Assembly (NCBI GenBank): GCA_030268105.1
Contig: BSDZ01000101.1
Location: forward strand, 992,001-1,056,000
Origin: Volvox africanus
Taxonomy: Eukaryota > Chlorophyta > Chlorophyceae > Chlamydomonadales > Volvocaceae
Direction: 5' to 3'
Length of the DNA stretch: 64,000 nucleotides
Below are positions 23,718-39,794 of this stretch, piece after piece; the first letter of the stretch is position 1; the number at the start of each line of letters is the position of its first letter. The position numbers and the translations under genes are program-made. The notes beneath the pieces are model-generated. The model searched no databases, was not told the origin of the DNA, and was given only the letters and a program-made list of their open reading frames with translations.

Positions 23718-26700
23718 ATGACACCAGTCCGCGTCGGCCGACTATCGACTCGATTTCAAGTTAGGGCAATCTTGCTTGTCATATTCTCTTGTGGAATCTT
23801 GATTAGCGGATTAACGTTCCATCATACAGAGGAAAAGTATTCATATCATTTTTCCACGGAGCGCATCCAAAGCGTCGCACTTAACAACACCCTGCTCGTA
23901 ACTGCGGTTGATCTCCCATTATGGGAATTTTTCGGACCCTCATGGGTTTTATCAGTTCAATCAGCTTCCATAAGCTACTGGTTGATCGCGGCGATGGATA
24001 ATGACACAGCAGCCGCGGTTAAAGCTGCTGGTTACGGCCATCGATGCGTGCTTGTCCCGAAGCCCGAAATGGGTGAGCATTTACTGTCTCACGACGACGT
24101 CCCAATATTCCAGCAGTTTATTCGTAAATATTCGCGATTGGGGCGATGCTCTGATGGTCCTGATGCGGCGCGAAACGCTGTCCGAGATCTTGCTGCGGTT
24201 ACGCCCTTACTTAGGATGAGCTAAGCTTAGCGCTGTTTGACAAAGGGCGCGGAGAAAATGGCTCCGATTGTATCTATCTATTGCGGTACGACGTTGGGAC
24301 GTCCTGATCAGGACACAGAAGGACTTGTAAATGCCAACAAATTGATGTTGCCGGCGCCGAATGTCCCCCAAACCGATTTGCAGCACCCTCCAAAGCCACC
24401 GCACGAGTAAAAAGAAAGCGTCGCGCTGCTGGCGGCGGCGGCAGGGACGGCGGAGGCGGCGGTGGCTCTCTGCCGCGTCACGCGGGTTACTCCTGGAGCA
24501 GCATCACTTGGCGGGGCGCCACCTGGGGGAAGGTGGCGGCGGTGGCGAAGCTGGTTGATCTGGGTTATAATGTCGTACATTCTGATATCGACGTCACATG
24601 GTTTCGGGACCCGCTGCAGCTGTTCCTCAACCTGGCGGAGCGCGCTGTCATTCAGGTGCGGACACGCAAGTCGGCTGCGACGCGGGAGGGCTGGCTGGCG
24701 GCGGCGGCAGCGGCAGGGGGGCCTTCTTCTTCTTCTTCTTCTTCCCCCTCGGCGCTGTTTTCTACAGACCTATTGACTACCGCCAACCCACCCACTGCCG
24801 GGCAGGACTCGGGCCTCGAGAGGTCCTGTGACCCCAGCTACAGCCTTAACACAGGTAAAGGCTGTAGCCTCGGGGCCCAAAAGTGATGTGGAGGCTGAAG
24901 CATTTTATAGCAAATCAAATGGTTTACATCTTGGGTTTTGCATCTTGATTTACTAATGGGGGAGGGCTGGCTGCTGACCAAACCGAAGACCGACACACAG
25001 CGGGCTGGAGGGGAAGGTCCGGGGTCGTACACGTGTGAAATGAAACCCAGTTATTATACATAGATAATAACCACCACAACCACCACAACCACCCGAGTGC
25101 TTTTGCGCGACCCGGTTTCACATTGGGACTCTTTGTCAAGACACCCTGGCAACAAGTCACAGCAGTAGTAGTAGTAGTGAAAATGGCCATAGGGCGCCAA
25201 ATGGTCATGCACTTACGCTACCTTTTCCTCTCAGGCCCTCAATCCCTGTGCCCCCTTCCAAACCCCTGCGCCCCCTTCCAAACCGCGGGCTGGCCGCTTC
25301 GTCCGCAGGCGTTTACTGGGTAAGCGGGGCGGAGCCGGGAGCCCGCTTGATGCGTGGTTGGATGGCCTTGCGGGAAGGTGAGGATGGCTTCTCGAGTACA
25401 AGGCTGGGGATGGGCCGTTGCAGAAACTGACAACGCTGCAACTCCAGTTCCATATTCCCAAGTGAATACTTTTTAAAAAAGAAAAAATATTTTTGAATAT
25501 CCAACATTTTTAGATCTCTTGCGGCAGAGACGGTTTATGCGCTTTTGATCTGTCGATAAGGTGAGCACTGAGAGGCGCGAGATGAGCTCCACTGTGTACG
25601 GAAGTATGGTGTCATGTGTACGGACTCGTGAGCGCCAGGCGATCGACGAGCATTTCACTTCACGGGCAGCAGTCCGATTCCCCCGCAGCTGGCACTAACC
25701 CCTTCCTGGCTGATACATGGGCAAGCGCTCACGGTCTCTCTTTAAGGCTTGAATGGGTTCCCCCCAAAACCCAAGCTGTCGCTCACTTTCCTTTCAAGTA
25801 AGCATTACGGCATCTTCCCAACCAATTCTCCAACAAACCAAGTATCCAACCGCGCAACCACAAAACCATCCAAGTAACCAAGTTACTCAGCTACGCAACC
25901 AACTACCCAACCAACCTGATCCCGGCAGCTAGCGACTTGAACGATGATCAGCAGGCACTCAACGTGCTCGTACGAGGTACGGCAATGGAGCTACGTGCCG
26001 TTTCCCTGCCCGCGGTGTACGACCTGCGTGCCGCGCTGGCCGCACACGAGCAGCAGCAAGCTGAAGGAGGCCTTCGCGGGGGCCGCAACGCGCCCAAACG
26101 ACTGGGTGTGCCCCGGGCCCAGGGAGGGGAGTTGCGGCACACGTACCTGGCGGCGGGTGCTCCAGGGGTAGCGGGCGCGGAGGTGGATGGGGTGGTGGTC
26201 AGCTGCCTCCCTGTATCCTCTTTCTCCCACACGTACGCCTTCGCCACTTCGCGGCTCCATGAGGTGTGTGTGGGGGGGTGGAGGGATGCAGGGTGCGGTT
26301 TGGGGTTAGGGGTACGGAAACACAGTTATGCATTGGGTTAACCCCCTCCCTACCCTCCCGGTCCTAAGACCCTCCCAACCCCCTCTCTCCCTTTCCCCCC
26401 GCCCCCCCTTCCCCAGGCTCGTCAGCACCCCCTGTACGAGGTTCATTGGGTGTGGGGTGGGAAGAGCCTGGAGAGCAAGCGGGAGTGCATGAGGGACGCC
26501 ATGGTATTCGCCGACCCCCCCGACTACCACCACCCGCACCGCGTCATGACCTTCGAGCTAGAGCACCAGGAGGTGGGGAGCGATCAGGGAATGGGGACGA
26601 GTGGAGCACCCAAGAGTGCTATTGTGTACGTGTGCATATCGCATGTGTATCGTGTATGCGCTATCAGGGCTAAGGCGTCAGCCTAATCCCGCTGAGTCAG

Positions 26701-28357
26701 CCTGGCAGTGAAAGGTAGGGTTGGAGGTTGGGTTCGGTGACATGCGCCCCTCCACCTCCCCCTTCGCCCCTCCACCTCCCTCTTCGCCCCTCCATCTCCC
26801 CCTTCGCCCCTCCACCTCCCCCTTCCCCCCCTTCCACCTCCCCCTTCCCCCCCTCCACCTCCCCCTTCCCCCCTCCAACCCTAGGCCCCCCTCTCCACCC
26901 ATCACTACTGCCCCGGGGGCCTTCAGCTGCAGTCTGCGGTTCCCGCCCGCACAGCAGCACCACCAGGCAGCGTTTATTCTCGTTCCCAACCCCCTCGGCG
27001 GGGGAAGGCAGTACCGGGTGCAGTCTAGTAGTCTTTCCCGTGCATGCGCGTACTCATACACACCACGTTTCCCGCTGTCCCCTCCCCGCCCTAGATGCCC
27101 CACGGATATAACTCCTGGCCTTCCAGCCGCACTTCCGAGATGGTGGATTTCGCGCTGCCCGCCCTCTCAGCTCAATTGCAACAAACGTATTGGGCCCTGG
27201 CGCTGGCAATGGCCATTAATCGTACATTAGTGCTGCCTCAGGTGCTATCGGCTGCTGTCTGGGTGTGTATGCGCGTGCGCGTTTGTGTTGGATTGGGGTG
27301 GGTGGGGTGGGTGGGGAAGGGTGCCCGCCCACCCTAGTGCTCAAACCCCGTTGCTCGCCATCCCCTCCTGCCTCATAATCGCTCTGACCCCCCACTGCTA
27401 CCCCCTCCTCCCCCCCCCCCATTTCTCCGACCCGCAGTTCCGATGCTACTGCGCCAAGAACTGGTTTGCTACATCAGCCTGTCGAATAAACAGCGAGAGG
27501 GACACGGTTTTTCCCTTCCCGTGTCCACTGAGCCACGTACGTGGCTTGGGAAGGGAATTCGCATGAAGGCGGGGCCCCGTAACTTCCCCCCTTCACCCGA
27601 ATATGGGGGGAGGGGTAAACTTGGGTTTTTAGCCCATTACGCAGAACGTGTGTGGCGGTGTGGGGGCCGGGGCCCACATGGGGGAGCGAAATGGATGTGG
27701 GTTGCGGATTGTGGAATGCCCGGCTGGCTGGGAGATGGGTTCGTCGGGGCAAAGGATGGAGGACAACACCCGGGTTGGCAGCTTCGCCTTCTGTCCTGCA
27801 CTTGCAAATCTCTCCTCCCTTCCCTCTCCAACCGACACCACCATCACCATCACGGTTACTGTTCCTACTCCTCAGCAGCATTTTTATCATGTCTTGTGCA
27901 TTTCCCTTTCCCCTCTCCCCCTCTCCCCCTCCCCCTTTTCCCCTTTCCCTTCCCCTTCTGATTTCAACAGTATCATACTCCCCATGCGTGCAGGTCTTCC
28001 GTTCCAAGCTGCTGCTGAGCGGGGAGCTGAGGGTGGCGGATTCGCAACCCCACCCCCACCTGCGCCCTTCGTCCTCGGTACAGGGAGCGGCGTGGCGGGT
28101 GGCGGATGTACGGGAGTCCGCCTTTCTGAACAACCCGCGAACGGACGAACGATTACGGGTTGGGTTATCCCGGGCTGGGGCTGGGGCTGGGGCTGGGGCT
28201 GGGGCTGGGGCTGGGGCTGGGGCTGGGGCTGGGGCTGGGGCTGGGGCTGGGGCTGGGGCTGGGGCTGATTTCCGCTGGACAGTCCTTTCCGTACATTGGG
28301 GAGGAGGCCTCGGATGTCTTTTTTTCATGTTGGGGACAAGGCTGGCCTGGACCACCT

Positions 28358-28396
<39 letters not shown>

Positions 28397-29085
28397 GCAT
28401 AAGGAAACGCACACCCACACGCCACCCCCCCCCATACACACCCGCACTCACACCCGCCCGTCCCGCCAACTATACATCAACCCTTCTCCCCCCTTCCGCC
28501 CCTTCCTCCCTCCCTCTCTCCCTCGCCCCCTATCCTCCAACCAACATCGGTTGGAGTATCCAGATTGCCACTCCCTATGTCCTGCGCGTCAGGGGCAGCC
28601 TGGGAGATGCGAACAATGCAAGAAATGGCAGCAGCAGCAGTAGCAGCTATGGATTGAGCCATAACGACAATAACGACAATAACGACAATAACGACAATAA
28701 CGACAATGGCAGTAGCGATAGCGATAGTGGCACTGGCATCCGAGAGATTGTCCTGGATAGGCCCCGTACGGACCGCGATCTGCAGGATCTGCTGCTGACG
28801 CCCGAGTACGACGCTGTACGTGTACTACATGTACCGCGGCCCGCGACGGTGATGTCCGGCTTCGCCGATGCGCTGATGTGGCAGCAGTACGACACAGCCG
28901 TACAGCGGGTTACGGCAACGTGGTGTTGCCATTCTATTCGTGAAACGGCGCTGCACGGAGGGTCACGCCGTGAGCGGTTACAGCCACTGCCACCATCGCG
29001 GCAACAGCAGCGGGGGTTTGACAGCACCAGCAGTAGCAGCAATAGCAGTAACAGCAGCGCAGCAGTAGCAGCAGAGCAGCAGTAA
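23718..29085 (+). CDS. GT77-family glycosyltransferase, XEG113/arabinosyltransferase-like
   Basis: GT77 enzymes such as plant XEG113 and RRA add arabinose to hydroxyproline-rich wall glycoproteins in the Golgi. Exons: 23718-24072, 24384 (or 24312)-24854, 25309-25377, 25929-26263, 26417-26572, 27095-27241, 27438-27536, 27994-28158 and 28564-29085. Phases agree, giving about 772 residues (796 with the earlier acceptor). A type II signal anchor lies at about residues 15-33 (AILLVIFSCGILISGLTF). The catalytic region shows LVDLGYNVVHSDIDVTWF with a DxD metal site. Then follow NDDQQALNVLVR, SFSHTYAFATSRLHE, VHWVWGGKSLESKRECMRDA, MVFADPPDYH, ALAMAINRTLVLPQFRCYCA, VRESAFLNNP and VTATWCCHS, in XEG113 order. 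The 405 bases 28159-28563 stay in frame whether spliced or read. In a volvocine alga the likely targets would be cell-wall or matrix hydroxyproline glycoproteins (inference). Confidence 0.85.
26741..26880. repeat. Pyrimidine-rich minisatellite
   Basis: Repeats of CCCCTCCACCTCCC joined by CTTCG or CTTCC, strongly strand-asymmetric (C/T on plus). It sits in the fifth intron of the GT77 gene. Confidence 0.9.
28169..28396. repeat. (GGGGCT)n array and (CTCACC)n array
   Basis: About 16 GGGGCT units at 28169-28266, then about seven CTCACC units at 28355-28396. Both lie in the GT77 segment 28159-28563, whose length is divisible by three and which has no stop in the gene's frame. If read, the first array encodes alternating Gly-Ala and the second alternating Ser-Pro. 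If spliced, it is an intron with GT and AG ends. Confidence 0.9.
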
Positions 29086-31252
29086 CGAGGATGGGACGGG
29101 TTGCAAATATAAAGCTGTGCCCGATGCGCCCCCACGGCCTCGTCAGAGGTTATATAGGTTGGCCTGGACGAAGAAAGCACCGTACCGTGAATTTCGCCGA
29201 AAAGCTGCTTTACTGTTATCAGGTCCGATGTGATATTGCTTTTATGATTTCATAGGAGGTCAGGTGCTGTGAAGCGATGATGGGGAAGCGACGATGGGGG
29301 GAGGAGGGAGGGAAGGGGGGAGGAGGGAGGAGGGAGGAGGGAGGTGAGAAGTAGTTCAGATGTCACCCGTTCGATCGGTTGGTCGGTTGGTCGGTTGGTC
29401 GGTTGCAGACCATCGTCATACCACCGTGGTTGGACATATGCCTGTTATTGTTGACTTACAAACGGACGTACGACAAGAGGGGTAAAACACACTTTGGCAG
29501 TGAAGAATCTAACGTTCCAGTGGCGCGTTGACAACGTTGGCAGCCGAGTACACCCCCGTGTGTTGGTATCGTTTTGGGCAATCTAAACCCCCACCCGCGT
29601 ACCCCTCTCCCCTCCCCTCCCCATGCGGATGCTGATGCGGAGGCTTCGGCTTCGTCACATCCCTTCACCTCCCCCCCTACGAAACACACACATCTCTTGC
29701 GCCCCTCATATACTTGTCCTTCCGAGAAAGACCTGTGGCTGCTTCGTGTGTTTCGTACGACAGTACAGAGCTATGTATACCGGTGAGGCGTTACATACCC
29801 TTTTATGAATGTCCGCCGTACGTTTCCCCCCTCCTCCCACAGCACTCCTCATTTGAAGGAGAAAACAAGCAGCTGCGTTCCCCGTTACTGATGAAATACT
29901 CTGCCGTACAGCACCTCCTGAAATCCGATTTCAATATCGTCGCCACTCCTCTCTCCGGTTGTCACACCACAACCGACAAACGGACAAACCAAGAAACCGA
30001 CAGATAGACGGATTATTGAGGGAGGGCGAGGGAACACATCACCAGCCACCTGCACTCAGCGCCTATCTAACTGCAACTCAACTCCCGTATTTGTACGACA
30101 AACAACTCAACAAAAGCCGGATTTGGTCAACGGCCCCGGGCCCCCTCCTCTCCCGCCTTTCCCCCCCTCTCCCCTCCCGGGACCCTACACCTTGTACAAG
30201 TCGAGGTCCAAACCCGACTGGTTCTAAAAAGCAACCAAACACGATTTCGCCGCGTCAACGAATCAGGGGGAGGATATGGCCTGCAGTGGAGTTCCTCGCC
30301 AACGCAACTAATAACCGTCAACCAGACTAACGATCTCTTAGCGTGCGTCTTTCATGTGCTGCAGCCTCAGCCCCGGCTCCGAACCCGCAACCACCTGTAC
30401 GCGCAAGAGGAGGGCGGCAGGGCAGAAGGACAGAGCGCCGGAGCGCAAGATGCGGACAGGTAGTGGCAGCAGTTTTGGGCGATACCCCAAAACTTCATCT
30501 CAGGTCTTGACACGCCCTTACGAAGGGCAGCAATGGCAGTAGCGGCGGCAGTAGCAGCAGCGACCCCCCCTCAGGCCCCTAATCCCCCCTCCAGAGCAGG
30601 TAAGAGATCCCCCCGCGTGTGTGTATCTCGAAACACCACTCTGTACCTGAGAGGGCTACGGTACTATTGCTTAAAACATATATTTAGAATTTTAGCTGGG
30701 ATAAATTACATTTTTTATGGAGAAAGATTATTAACTACGCTATTCACAAGTATATTCCACAAGTATATCCTTTGCACCATGCCATATATTAATGGCTTTG
30801 CGGATGGCCTCACGCCATGAAAGCAGTTGATTGAAAATCCCTAATCAACAAGTATAGCTCCTAACGTTCACAAATTTTTACGACAAGACGTTTTTTAACG
30901 CATTCCATGATTTATAACAGATTATGGTTATAAGACTATTTATGATAGACTAGAGGGTCGAGGGCCTCGAGGCTGCCAACGAAACATCAACGACAACAAA
31001 TAACTGAATGCGGTTGTATTGTTGATTTGCTTCGCACTCTCCCAGCTCGCGATGGGCGGGATGAACATCACACCCGTGGTGTGTTTTTCCTTTCCAAACC
31101 CCCGTCCCCTCCTCCCCATCTCCCCCTCCCTTCCTCCCGTCCCCTCCCCCGTTCTAAAGAGAGATCCCCTTCCCCCAATTGCCCGCACCCTCCCTCGAGC
31201 CCCCCATTGTCCTCACCGAAACACATGCCCACGATACCGACCCGTGGGCTGC
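29086..31252. other. Convergent 3' region of GT77 and caleosin genes
   Basis: Contains a GGAGGGA-rich purine run (29290-29350), a GGTTGGTC repeat (29374-29405) and AT-rich sequence at 30660-30950. The ORFs have no recognisable domain. No gene is supported. Confidence 0.55.
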
Positions 31253-35567
<4,315 letters not shown>

Positions 35568-36192
35568 CGTCGCCACTTGTTGATTATACTTTCGCGCCCG
35601 TTATTATGGTTTGCTGCTGCTGCTGCTGCTGCTGCCTGGGTCGGTCACTTCAGAAACCACAGCCTTGACTTCGTTGAAAGGAGATGAATCGGAAAAGAAA
35701 TGTAACGTCAAGGGATCAGAGAGACACACGAGGGAGAGAGAGAAAGCCAGATTTTGGAGGATGCTTCAGAGAGGATGCACGAAGGTTGTCAAGTGCACCT
35801 TAAGAGATGATGAGCGATTCCTGTGACCGTGGGCTCATATGCTTCCCTTTTGTGCGTTTAAGTGCTGGTCCACTGGCCCCATCCGCGACATCCAGCTTTG
35901 GAGACATCGGCATCGGACTGCGTCATCGACAGACCTCCCACCGCAAGGAACGGCAAAAATTAAGCGATATTTAGGAAAGTGACACAGGACCCCGCTGTTT
36001 GGATATATATAAAACTTTTCATATTTTGTTGCTTTTGCCACAACGGTTGGCACAAACGTTGGCCAACTAACAAGTAACAAATAAGGTAGTCAAAATCGTT
36101 CATTCATGGGTGACCCGTGGGTCATACTGTATCACAATTAGTACTTCGGCCACAGCGTATTGATAAGAGACGTTGGCAAGATTGCTGGTTAG
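35568..36192. other. Intergenic upstream of caleosin
   Basis: Holds a short CTG run (35617-35637). No convincing coding sequence. The promoter of the caleosin gene should lie here. Confidence 0.5.
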
Positions 36193-36709
36193 TTCTTGGA
36201 CTCCAATTGTACAAACGACGTTCCTTGCAGTACCCGAGCGCCCGGAAAATGCACGGGCGAGCCGCATAATCAATTATAGACATGCTCGGAAATATCCCGT
36301 CGGGTACCTCGCACCTCGCATGAGTCGGCGGGTGGCACAACGCTGCGGTCATCACCACATCAATCACCTCGCTGCCCAATGTCCGCAGCTGAAGGCGCAA
36401 CGCATCTCACACGGCACAAGATCAAGTGCACAACCAAACAGGGGAGAGGGAGCAGGAGGACCTGTGGGCAACCGCCACCAGCAGCTGAAACACTTCCCGC
36501 CATTCCGTTGGGCGCAGTGGCTGTTGGTAATGGGTTTGGGGCCTCCCTTCTTTGCCAGAGGCCCGTCACCAATTCCAACGCCAACCGTTTGAGGTCGTGA
36601 TCACAACCAGCACTACCGCCCACCGACGGCCGTTGCCACCAGCGAGCTATGAAATAAAGGCGGATGTGTGCAACATCCCTTCCCTCCCCATATCATGATG
36701 TCAACCCCA
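36193..36709. repeat. 517-bp direct repeat, copy 1
   Basis: Almost identical to 38822-39338, with a constant offset of 2629 bases, no indels and four mismatches by my reading. The minus strand has ORFs including LALELVTGLWQRR and LRTLGSEVIDVVMTAALCH, present in both copies, so it may derive from part of a gene. I do not recognise the protein. Confidence 0.9.
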
Positions 36710-36878
36710 AGCTGTCGATCCAAGCCACCAACATCATCCTCATGCACTTCCGGAAGATGTTGTGGATCAAAAAAGCTAGGAAGTGAGATGTAAGGGGTGA
36801 ACCTTCCCCGACATCGAATGATTAGCGGCCTCATCTAGTTCGACTATCCAGCGCTAAGTAACACGCCACGATAATTGC

Positions 36879-37577
36879 TCAGTCCTTCTTGCCGCCCGCG
36901 TTGCTCAGCCGCCTGCCATTTGTAAGGGCCCGAAGAGGGAAGGTGCCTACTTCCCTGGGGATACTGCTGCTTGTGCCTAAATGGAGGTACAGCTCCGCAC
37001 CGATCAGGCAGACCACCGCTGCGAGAGCGCTCATCCCCAAGAACACCTCATGGCGCTGAACCATCGAGAAGGTCACGTTCCACACGGAAGCCCACGTCCC
37101 CAACCACATCACAAAGACGCGCTGCACAATCACCCAGGCCCCTGAGGCGATGTGCCGTAAAGCCCACCGTCTGTGCGCTTTGTAATCTCCGCAACGTGCA
37201 TGGGCCAGTGCAACACCCGCTGTGAGCAGGAACCAGGTGCTGAGAAGCCGAAATGTCACATGGGGTAGGTGCAACTGAATGGAGGACGTAGGGGTTGGGG
37301 TTCCGGGGGGGTCCAGGGTGGTTACGAGGCCGCGTGCCTCCATCAGCGCGTAACCGATGGCTACGAGTATGGAGCACAAGAACATGACCTGACCGGAAAC
37401 GCGGTGTAATCGGGGAGCTGAGGAACGGATTTGGGGGAGTAGCTGCATAGCGCCGCAGATTGACCAGACGCCCGATGGAATCAGGTGGGTAAGCTTGACG
37501 GCGGGATGCTGTGCATACTTGCTGAGGACATCAGCGGGTGTAACAACAAAGGGCTGAGACACGTGTCGCTCCATCAA
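36879..37577 (-). CDS. DUF2306-type multi-pass membrane protein
   Basis: An uninterrupted ORF of 232 codons. DUF2306 proteins are predicted membrane proteins of unknown function, widespread in bacteria and some eukaryotes. Matching features: HPAVKLTHLIPSGVWSICGA, SSAPRLHRVSGQVMFLCSIL with the characteristic PRLHR followed by a membrane helix, FRLLSTWFLLTAGVALAHA, and GDYKAHRRWALRHIASGAW with the AHRRW motif. About six hydrophobic helices are visible. The C-terminus is basic (NGRRLSNAGGKKD). A 5' exon could exist, since the first about 25 residues are not conserved and no intron is otherwise present, unlike its neighbours. It lies between the two 517-bp repeat copies. Confidence 0.65.
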   Translation of the reverse strand: MMERHVSQPFVVTPADVLSKYAQHPAVKLTHLIPSGVWSICGAMQLLPQIRSSAPRLHRVSGQVMFLCSILVAIGYALMEARGLVTTLDPPGTPTPTSSIQLHLPHVTFRLLSTWFLLTAGVALAHARCGDYKAHRRWALRHIASGAWVIVQRVFVMWLGTWASVWNVTFSMVQRHEVFLGMSALAAVVCLIGAELYLHLGTSSSIPREVGTFPLRALTNGRRLSNAGGKKD

Positions 37578-38821
37578 AGCATCATGTGTTGGCCACCAGC
37601 CAGCGCTGCGGGAGGGTGGAAGAAGGCAGATGTTCTAGGGGGCCAAGTTTACGGTGTAGCACGTTCCGACATTCATACGCACCACAAAGAGGAAAATCAT
37701 TTTCCTGACAACCGAATCGACAAATTTATTTGAATCCTTTTTAAATATTGTCATAAACGCACCGATACGAGGCGGGAAAGATAAGCACCCAGCATGCCAT
37801 GAACAATAACAACGGAACAGCGGCAGAAACCAGAGCAATATCCCCGCGCACTGACATGAAATGTGTGAACATATGAAGATTATGATAATTATAAGAATTT
37901 AGCAACGTAGCAAGATACTACGCAGGACAATCATAAGGGAACCGCAATCGCAACAGCTGCGGGGCATCGTATGTTTAGGTTATATGGTTGACCAGTAAGA
38001 GGCAAGAGAATGCTAGTCGCTCAATAACGCCAGTCGGGGTCAACACGACGCGCTTTTAGTAATCATGCTGCGCGCGCCGTACGATCTACGTCATGCTGCA
38101 GAAAGTTCGCGCCAGGTGCTGCCTGCCTGCCGGTGACAAAGGGTGTGCAACAACCTGGACGTGTGAATAGCGATGTGAAGCAAAATTAGACCCAGCTGTT
38201 GTTTCCTATCTTTCCTGGTCCACCTTACTTGGTGCAAAAGCGTACGGCGCACCAGCTACGTGCTCATACCTGGCCAATGGAAATGTCATCATATGTATCT
38301 TAGATATAGAATTAATTAAGTACACTGGCGCGTGTTCACTGCCGTGATTATAAGCTTACACCATCTCACCGTGAGGCATCCAAAATATCAAGAAGTTCGG
38401 AAGAGCCATGATCCCATGAAAAATGGACCGTGGTGGTCGACCCGGGCATGCATCAAAACATACTACGCGAAAGTGTGCCTTTTGCTTCGCCCGACCAACT
38501 TTGCCGGCCGCTTACCACGTTCCTTGCTGCGGAATCAGCCCATTGGAGTGGCCACCCAAGTCCTCGCGCCACACCATCACGTAGCATGCTTCCAGAAACC
38601 TCTCTCATCTTCCAGGGCGCGGCTACACACTACGTGCTCTCGCTACTTGACAAAAAAACGAAATTTTATAGGCAAGGCTTCAAGCCTTCAACTGATCGGA
38701 TTGTTGACCCCACAGCGCCCGACCCGGGGCCCCACCCATGAAAAGCCTCTCCTTGCCGTCCCCTCGCTTCTCTCTGCATGGCCTGATTCAACCGGTGCCG
38801 CGGACAAAATCCTCCCTTTAA
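37578..38821. other. Intergenic, nothing assigned
   Basis: AT-rich patches at 37730-37900 and 38280-38330. The ORF at 38332-38952 crosses into repeat copy 2 and has no codon or domain signal. Confidence 0.5.
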
Positions 38822-39338
38822 TTCTTGGACTCCAATTGTACAAACGACGTTCCTTGCAGTACCCGAGCGCCCGGAAAATGCACGGGCGAGCCGCATCATC
38901 AATTATAGACATGCTCGGAAATATCCCATCGGGTACCTCGCACCTCGCATGAGTCGGCGGGTGGCACAACGCTGCGGTCATCACCACATCAATCACCTCG
39001 CTGCCCAATGTCCGCAGCTGAAGGCGCAACGCATCTCACACGGCACAAGATCAAGTGCACAACCAAACAGGGGAGAGGGAGCAGGAGGACCTGTGGGCAA
39101 CCGCCACCAGCAGCTGAAACACTTCCCGCCATTCCGTTGGGCGCAGTGGCTGTTGGCAATGGGTTTGGGGCCTCCCTTCTTTGCCAGAGGCCCGTCACCA
39201 ATTCCAACGCCAACCGTTTGAGGTCGTGATCACAACCAGCACTACCGCCCACCGACGGCCGTTGCCACCAGCGAGCTATGAAATAAAGGCGGGTGTGTGC
39301 AACATCCCTTCCCTCCCCATATCATGATGTCAACCCCA
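38822..39338. repeat. 517-bp direct repeat, copy 2
   Basis: Second copy of 36193-36709 in the same orientation, with sharp ends: both stop at CAACCCCA and begin at TTCTTGGACTCC. Differences seen: an A/C after GCCGCAT, a G/A in ATATCCC(G/A)TC, a T/C in TTGG(T/C)AATG, and an A/G in GGCGG(A/G)TGTG. Confidence 0.9.
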
Positions 39339-39794
39339 CCACACCGGCCCCCGTGTTGTTACAGCACAATCGAAACACGCGCTACTATCACCACTATCAT
39401 CAAAGGGCGGGGCACCGTCCCGCGATGGACCGATATAGATTACACAGTGCGCAACAAAGCCAGCACTACAGGTAACGGCGGGTTCAAGGAGGGTGAAAAC
39501 ATCACGCACCACGCACCACACAGTACTGCGCATCAAACAACAGAAGATGACGAAGATGGCAACCATGACTACGAGCAGGGTGGCGACAACAACGGCGCCA
39601 CGACGGGGGCCTTGCTCACGTAATGGCCCCGCCGGCTCATAGGACGCGATGACTGCGAGGAGGCGAACCCGTGTGTACGCAAATAATACGCATGCGGATA
39701 TACCCACTCCTCCCCGAAGCCTCAACCTGGTGGTCGCAACAATGCCAAAACTACAGACAAAGATGTACCCAACGAAAGCCTCATACAACCACAC
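39330..39794 (-). CDS. Possible small membrane protein, unrecognised
   Basis: A 154-codon ORF with four hydrophobic stretches (for example FVGYIFVCSFGIVATT and AVVVATLLVVMVAIFVIFCC) separated by short Arg/Pro-rich loops. No known family. It ends in the edge of the 517-bp repeat and has no intron, so it may be a chance ORF. Confidence 0.25.
   Translation of the reverse strand: MWLYEAFVGYIFVCSFGIVATTRLRLRGGVGISACVLFAYTRVRLLAVIASYEPAGPLREQGPRRGAVVVATLLVVMVAIFVIFCCLMRSTVWCVVRDVFTLLEPAVTCSAGFVAHCVIYIGPSRDGAPPFDDSGDSSACFDCAVTTRGPVWWG

Noticed and set aside
26930..27033. Extra exon before the GT77 segment at 27095
   Set aside because: No match to the family, and the direct junction 26572 to 27095 is in phase and restores the expected order.
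27474..28469. 331-codon minus-strand ORF with Ala-Pro repeats opposite the GT77 gene
   Set aside because: Shadow of the plus-strand gene and its GGGGCT array; no independent family signal.
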